NCBI GenBank assembly: GCA_009704225.1 | Contig: WLEN01000035.1 | Location: forward strand, 1 to 7,241 | Length of the DNA stretch: 7,241 nt | Direction: 5' to 3' | Origin: Actinomycetota bacterium | GTDB lineage: Bacteria > Actinomycetota > Actinomycetes > Actinomycetales > Microbacteriaceae | Shown here: positions 4,990 to 7,241 of the stretch, one piece after another | How positions within the stretch are numbered: position 1 is the first letter of the stretch | How the letters are laid out: the number at the start of each line of letters is the position of its first letter | The notes under the pieces: generated by a model | Told to the model about the DNA's origin: nothing | What the model saw: the letters and a program-made list of their open reading frames with translations, nothing else | The model's database searches: none | Position numbers and translations under genes: made by a program

Positions 4990-5795
4990 ACCCATGGCGG
5001 CTTGCCGTCACCCCGCGGTGGTGGGGCATTTTGGGATTCACCGTTGTGTTCGCTGTCGCCTGTGTGTGGCTCGGTGAATGGCAGTTCGACCGTCGTTCGC
5101 AAGCTCAGGCGGCGATCGCACTTCTCGATGCGAATTACGACCAGTCGGCAGTAGATCTCACGACGATTCTCGAAACCCCAGCGGAGTTCGACGTTTCCGA
5201 GAAATGGCGAAGCGTTCGAGTCACGGGCGAATACCTGTCGTCCGACATCATCTATGTTCGAACGCGCTCGGGACCGGGCGGAATCGGATTCGAGCAGCTA
5301 GCCCCGTTGCAAACATCGAGTGGCACGGTGTTTGTCGTCAACCGCGGATGGGTACCTGCCAACGGTGACAATTCGGCTCCTGCTGAAACTCCCGCCGTTC
5401 CATCAGGAGTCGTCGAGATCACAGCACATCTGATTCCCGGCGAAAAACAGATTGCCGGGCGCGATGCCCCCGCCGGGCAAATTGCCACGATCAACCTCGA
5501 GACGATCGGCGACCGTGTCAATGAAGACGTTTACCGCGGTTGGTACGGCCGGCTCGCGGCCGAGTCCCCCGCTTCTCCCGCGGGGGCTCCGTGGGAAAAG
5601 CCCGTGCTCGACGAGGGCCCCCACTTGTCGTATGCCTTGCAATGGTATGTTTTCGCACTCATGGGGTTTTTTGGCTACGGCTGGGTGTTGCGCAAAGAGG
5701 CCAGAGGGGAAGCCGCTCCCGCACCAAAGGTCCGCCGTCGCCGGAGCGACGAAGATATCGAAGACGCAGCGCTCGACGCTACGCGAGTTCAATAA
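4986..5795 (+). CDS. SURF1 family protein (cytochrome c oxidase assembly factor)
   Basis: This 269-residue protein has the SURF1 layout: an N-terminal membrane helix (about 13-28), the WLGEWQFDRR motif right after it (28-37), an extracytoplasmic domain with VRVTGEYL (77-84), a glycine-rich VRTRSGPGGIGFEQLAPL stretch (91-108), VVNRGWVP (117-124) and a late LSYALQWYVFALMGFFGYGW membrane helix (214-233). SURF1/Shy1 proteins help assemble haem-copper oxidase, in bacteria by assisting haem a insertion. The cytoplasmic tail after helix 2 is basic then acidic (KVRRRR followed by SDEDIED). The frame is open far upstream (to 4296), but the GTG at 4986 is preferred because it precedes the conserved PWRLAVTPRWW start and overlaps the DUF3099 stop as GTGA. 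Upstream sequence in this frame is antisense to fabG and in the DUF3099 shadow. The 3' end overlaps the opposing ABC-F gene by 17 bases. Confidence 0.9.
   Translation: MNPWRLAVTPRWWGILGFTVVFAVACVWLGEWQFDRRSQAQAAIALLDANYDQSAVDLTTILETPAEFDVSEKWRSVRVTGEYLSSDIIYVRTRSGPGGIGFEQLAPLQTSSGTVFVVNRGWVPANGDNSAPAETPAVPSGVVEITAHLIPGEKQIAGRDAPAGQIATINLETIGDRVNEDVYRGWYGRLAAESPASPAGAPWEKPVLDEGPHLSYALQWYVFALMGFFGYGWVLRKEARGEAAPAPKVRRRRSDEDIEDAALDATRVQ
5562..5589. repeat. GC-rich hairpin inside the SURF1 coding region
   Basis: CCCCCGC (5566-5572) pairs perfectly with GCGGGGG (5580-5586) around a 7-base loop, and GAG (5562-5564) pairs with CTC (5587-5589) beyond a single bulged T. It encodes the Ala/Ser/Pro-rich stretch AESPASPAGAP of SURF1. 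It is not followed by a T run, so it is not a terminator; it may slow ribosomes or be chance in Pro/Gly codons. Confidence 0.5.
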
Positions 5796-7241
5796 GTTCC
5801 TGATAGTCCTGACTCCACAGGTCTTCGAGACCGTCGGGCATGATGAGCACTCGCTCGGGGTTGAGTGCTTCAACGGCGCCTGGATCATGGCTCACGAGGA
5901 CAACTGCGCCCTTGTAGTGAGACAGCGCTCCGAGAATTTCATCGCGTGAGGCGGGGTCAAGGTTGTTTGTGGGTTCGTCGAGAATCAGGACGTTGGCGCT
6001 CGAGACGACGAGGGTCGCGAGTGCGAGTCTGGTCTTTTCTCCACCAGAAAGCACTCCAGCGGGTTTCGTCGCATCATCACCCGTGAAGAGGAAGGACCCG
6101 AGTACTTTCCGCGCCTCAGTCTCTCCAAGGCTGGGTGACGCTGACATCATGTTCGCTAGGACGGACTGCTTGATGTCGAGGGTTTCGTGTTCTTGCGCAA
6201 AATATCCGACTCGAAGCCCGTGACCGGCATCGACCGCACCGGTGTCGGGAGCGTCGACTCCCGCGAGGATGCGCAACAACGTCGTTTTGCCAGCGCCGTT
6301 CAATCCGATCACCACGACCTTTGAACCCTTGTCAATCGCCAGATCGACAGCGGTGAAAATCTCGAGAGAACCGTACGACTTGGACAGATTGTGCGCCATG
6401 ATCGGCGTTCGACCGCACGGCGCTGGGTCAGGGAACCTCAACTTCGCAACCCGGTCTTGGGCGCGAACATCCTCGAGCCCCGACAACATCTTCTCTGCCC
6501 GAGCCACCATCTGGTGGGCCGCGGCGGCTTTCGACGCTTTCGCACCGAATTTTGCGGCCTGCAACTGAAGGGTGGTTGCCTTCTTTTCGACGTTCGCTCG
6601 TTCCTTCTTGCGACGTTCTTCGTCAGCTTCACGCTGCCGAAGATAGTGTTTCCATCCCATGTTGTAGACGTCAAGTCGCTCGCGGTTTGCGTCGAGATAG
6701 AACACGCGGTTCACGGTTTCGGTCACGAGTGCGACATCGTGCGAGATGACAATCACGCCGCCCTTGTAGTTGGCGAGGAAATTGCGCAACCAGACAACGG
6801 AGTCGGCGTCGAGGTGGTTTGTCGGTTCATCGAGAATCATCGTCTCTGCATCGCTGAACAAGATGCGGGCTAATTCGATTCGCCGGCGTTGTCCGCCGGA
6901 GAGCGTGTCGAGGGGCTGACCGAGGACGTGGTCGGGCAGTCCGAGGTTGTTGGCAATCGATGCCGCCTCTGCCTCGGCCGCATATCCCCCGAGCGACGTG
7001 AATCGGTCAGTCAGGTTTCCGTATTTCGACATAGCCTGAGCGGCGATGTCGGGGTCATCCGCACCCATGAGTTTCGTTGCGTCTTCCATTTGTACGAGGA
7101 TCGAACCGAGGCCGCGCGCGTCAAGAATTCGGGTACGCGCCAGTTGAGTCGGATCGCCCGTCCGGGGATCCTGCGGAAGATAGCCGAGTTCACCTCGGAT
7201 CGACACGTTTCCACCGTTGGGGAGCACATCTCCCGCCAGAA
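5779..7241 (-). CDS. ABC-F family ATPase (Rv1473-like), N-terminus outside the window
   Basis: The frame runs off the right edge; about 486 residues are visible, beginning LAGDVLPNGG just after the missing first Walker A. A GTG at 7227 lies inside the first domain and is not the start. Numbering from 7227, domain 1 shows GYLPQDP (Q-loop, 15-21), signature LSGGQRRRIELAR (109-121), Walker B MILDEPTNHLD (130-140, Glu134) and the ISHD switch (161-164). A charged linker at about 195-262 is the ABC-F tRNA-interaction region. Domain 2 has GLNGAGKTT (308-316), YFAQEHETLD, LSGGEKTRLALATL (393-406), LDEPTNNLD (416-424, Glu418) and VSHDPG. There is no membrane segment. ABC-F proteins bind the ribosomal E site and act in translation or antibiotic protection. 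Layout and ending (SQDYQELIELA) recall mycobacterial Rv1473 rather than EttA; that is from memory. Whether it gives resistance cannot be judged. Confidence 0.93.
   Translation of the reverse strand, partial: LAGDVLPNGGNVSIRGELGYLPQDPRTGDPTQLARTRILDARGLGSILVQMEDATKLMGADDPDIAAQAMSKYGNLTDRFTSLGGYAAEAEAASIANNLGLPDHVLGQPLDTLSGGQRRRIELARILFSDAETMILDEPTNHLDADSVVWLRNFLANYKGGVIVISHDVALVTETVNRVFYLDANRERLDVYNMGWKHYLRQREADEERRKKERANVEKKATTLQLQAAKFGAKASKAAAAHQMVARAEKMLSGLEDVRAQDRVAKLRFPDPAPCGRTPIMAHNLSKSYGSLEIFTAVDLAIDKGSKVVVIGLNGAGKTTLLRILAGVDAPDTGAVDAGHGLRVGYFAQEHETLDIKQSVLANMMSASPSLGETEARKVLGSFLFTGDDATKPAGVLSGGEKTRLALATLVVSSANVLILDEPTNNLDPASRDEILGALSHYKGAVVLVSHDPGAVEALNPERVLIMPDGLEDLWSQDYQELIELA

Noticed and set aside
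5820..5832. GGTCT/AGACC hairpin after the SURF1 stop as a terminator
   Set aside because: It is a 5-bp stem within ABC-F coding sequence without a T run; too weak to call.
6391..6873. 160-codon open frame on the plus strand opposite the ABC-F gene
   Set aside because: It is antisense to conserved ABC-F sequence, including the linker and Walker B, and its translation shows no family motif.
1..7241. CRISPR array, transposon, phage, toxin-antitoxin pair or defence island
   Set aside because: No spaced direct repeats, transposase or integrase motifs, terminal repeats or defence-protein signatures were seen. The genes are mostly recognisable housekeeping families, so no undescribed multi-gene system is claimed.

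Overview
The window holds ten protein genes packed into 7,241 bases; only about 5% is intergenic. The protein types point to an actinobacterium, most likely a member of the Microbacteriaceae: a serB / fabG / DUF3099 / SURF1 neighbourhood, a MabA-like FabG, an ABC-F protein of the actinobacterial Rv1473 type, type B ribosomal protein L31, frequent GTG starts, and TANNNT -10 boxes abutting start codons. By eye the GC is in the upper 50s percent, low for that family, and together with the tight packing this suggests a streamlined (for example aquatic) lineage. The organism assignment is inference.

Layout, left to right. (1) 1-1119, plus strand: the 3' part of a YbaK/ProX-type aminoacyl-tRNA deacylase, overlapping by 4 bases a YgeA/RacX-like amino-acid racemase. 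(2) 1138-2028, minus strand: an alpha/beta hydrolase, tail-to-tail with the racemase. (3) 2098-2829, plus strand: a DnaQ-like DEDDh 3'-5' exonuclease, divergent from the hydrolase across 69 bases. (4) A strong symmetric hairpin at 2851-2881, shared as terminator with the convergent rpmE2 (2896-3144, minus). (5) A 170-base divergent regulatory region, then serB (3315-3956, plus). (6) fabG (3965-4675, minus), tail-to-tail with serB. (7) A DUF3099 membrane protein and a SURF1-family protein (4711-5795, plus), translationally coupled and divergent from fabG across 35 bases. (8) An ABC-F ATPase (5779-7241, minus; N-terminus outside the window) whose 3' end overlaps SURF1 by 17 bases.

Most of this is housekeeping: translation quality control (deacylase, ABC-F), the ribosome (L31), serine synthesis (SerB), fatty-acid synthesis (FabG), respiratory oxidase assembly (SURF1) and nucleic-acid processing (exonuclease). 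The genes do not form one pathway. Coding strand switches seven times among ten genes. Two multi-gene units are supported by GTGA stop/start overlaps: deacylase-racemase and DUF3099-SURF1.

I found no CRISPR array, mobile element, RNA gene or obvious new multi-gene system. The points most worth a second look are two divergent gene pairs in which all four genes look leaderless (a -10 hexamer 6 or 7 bases before the start codon, no Shine-Dalgarno), the coupling of a racemase to an aminoacyl-tRNA editing enzyme, the foreign-looking codon use of that racemase, and inverted and direct repeats upstream of serB.
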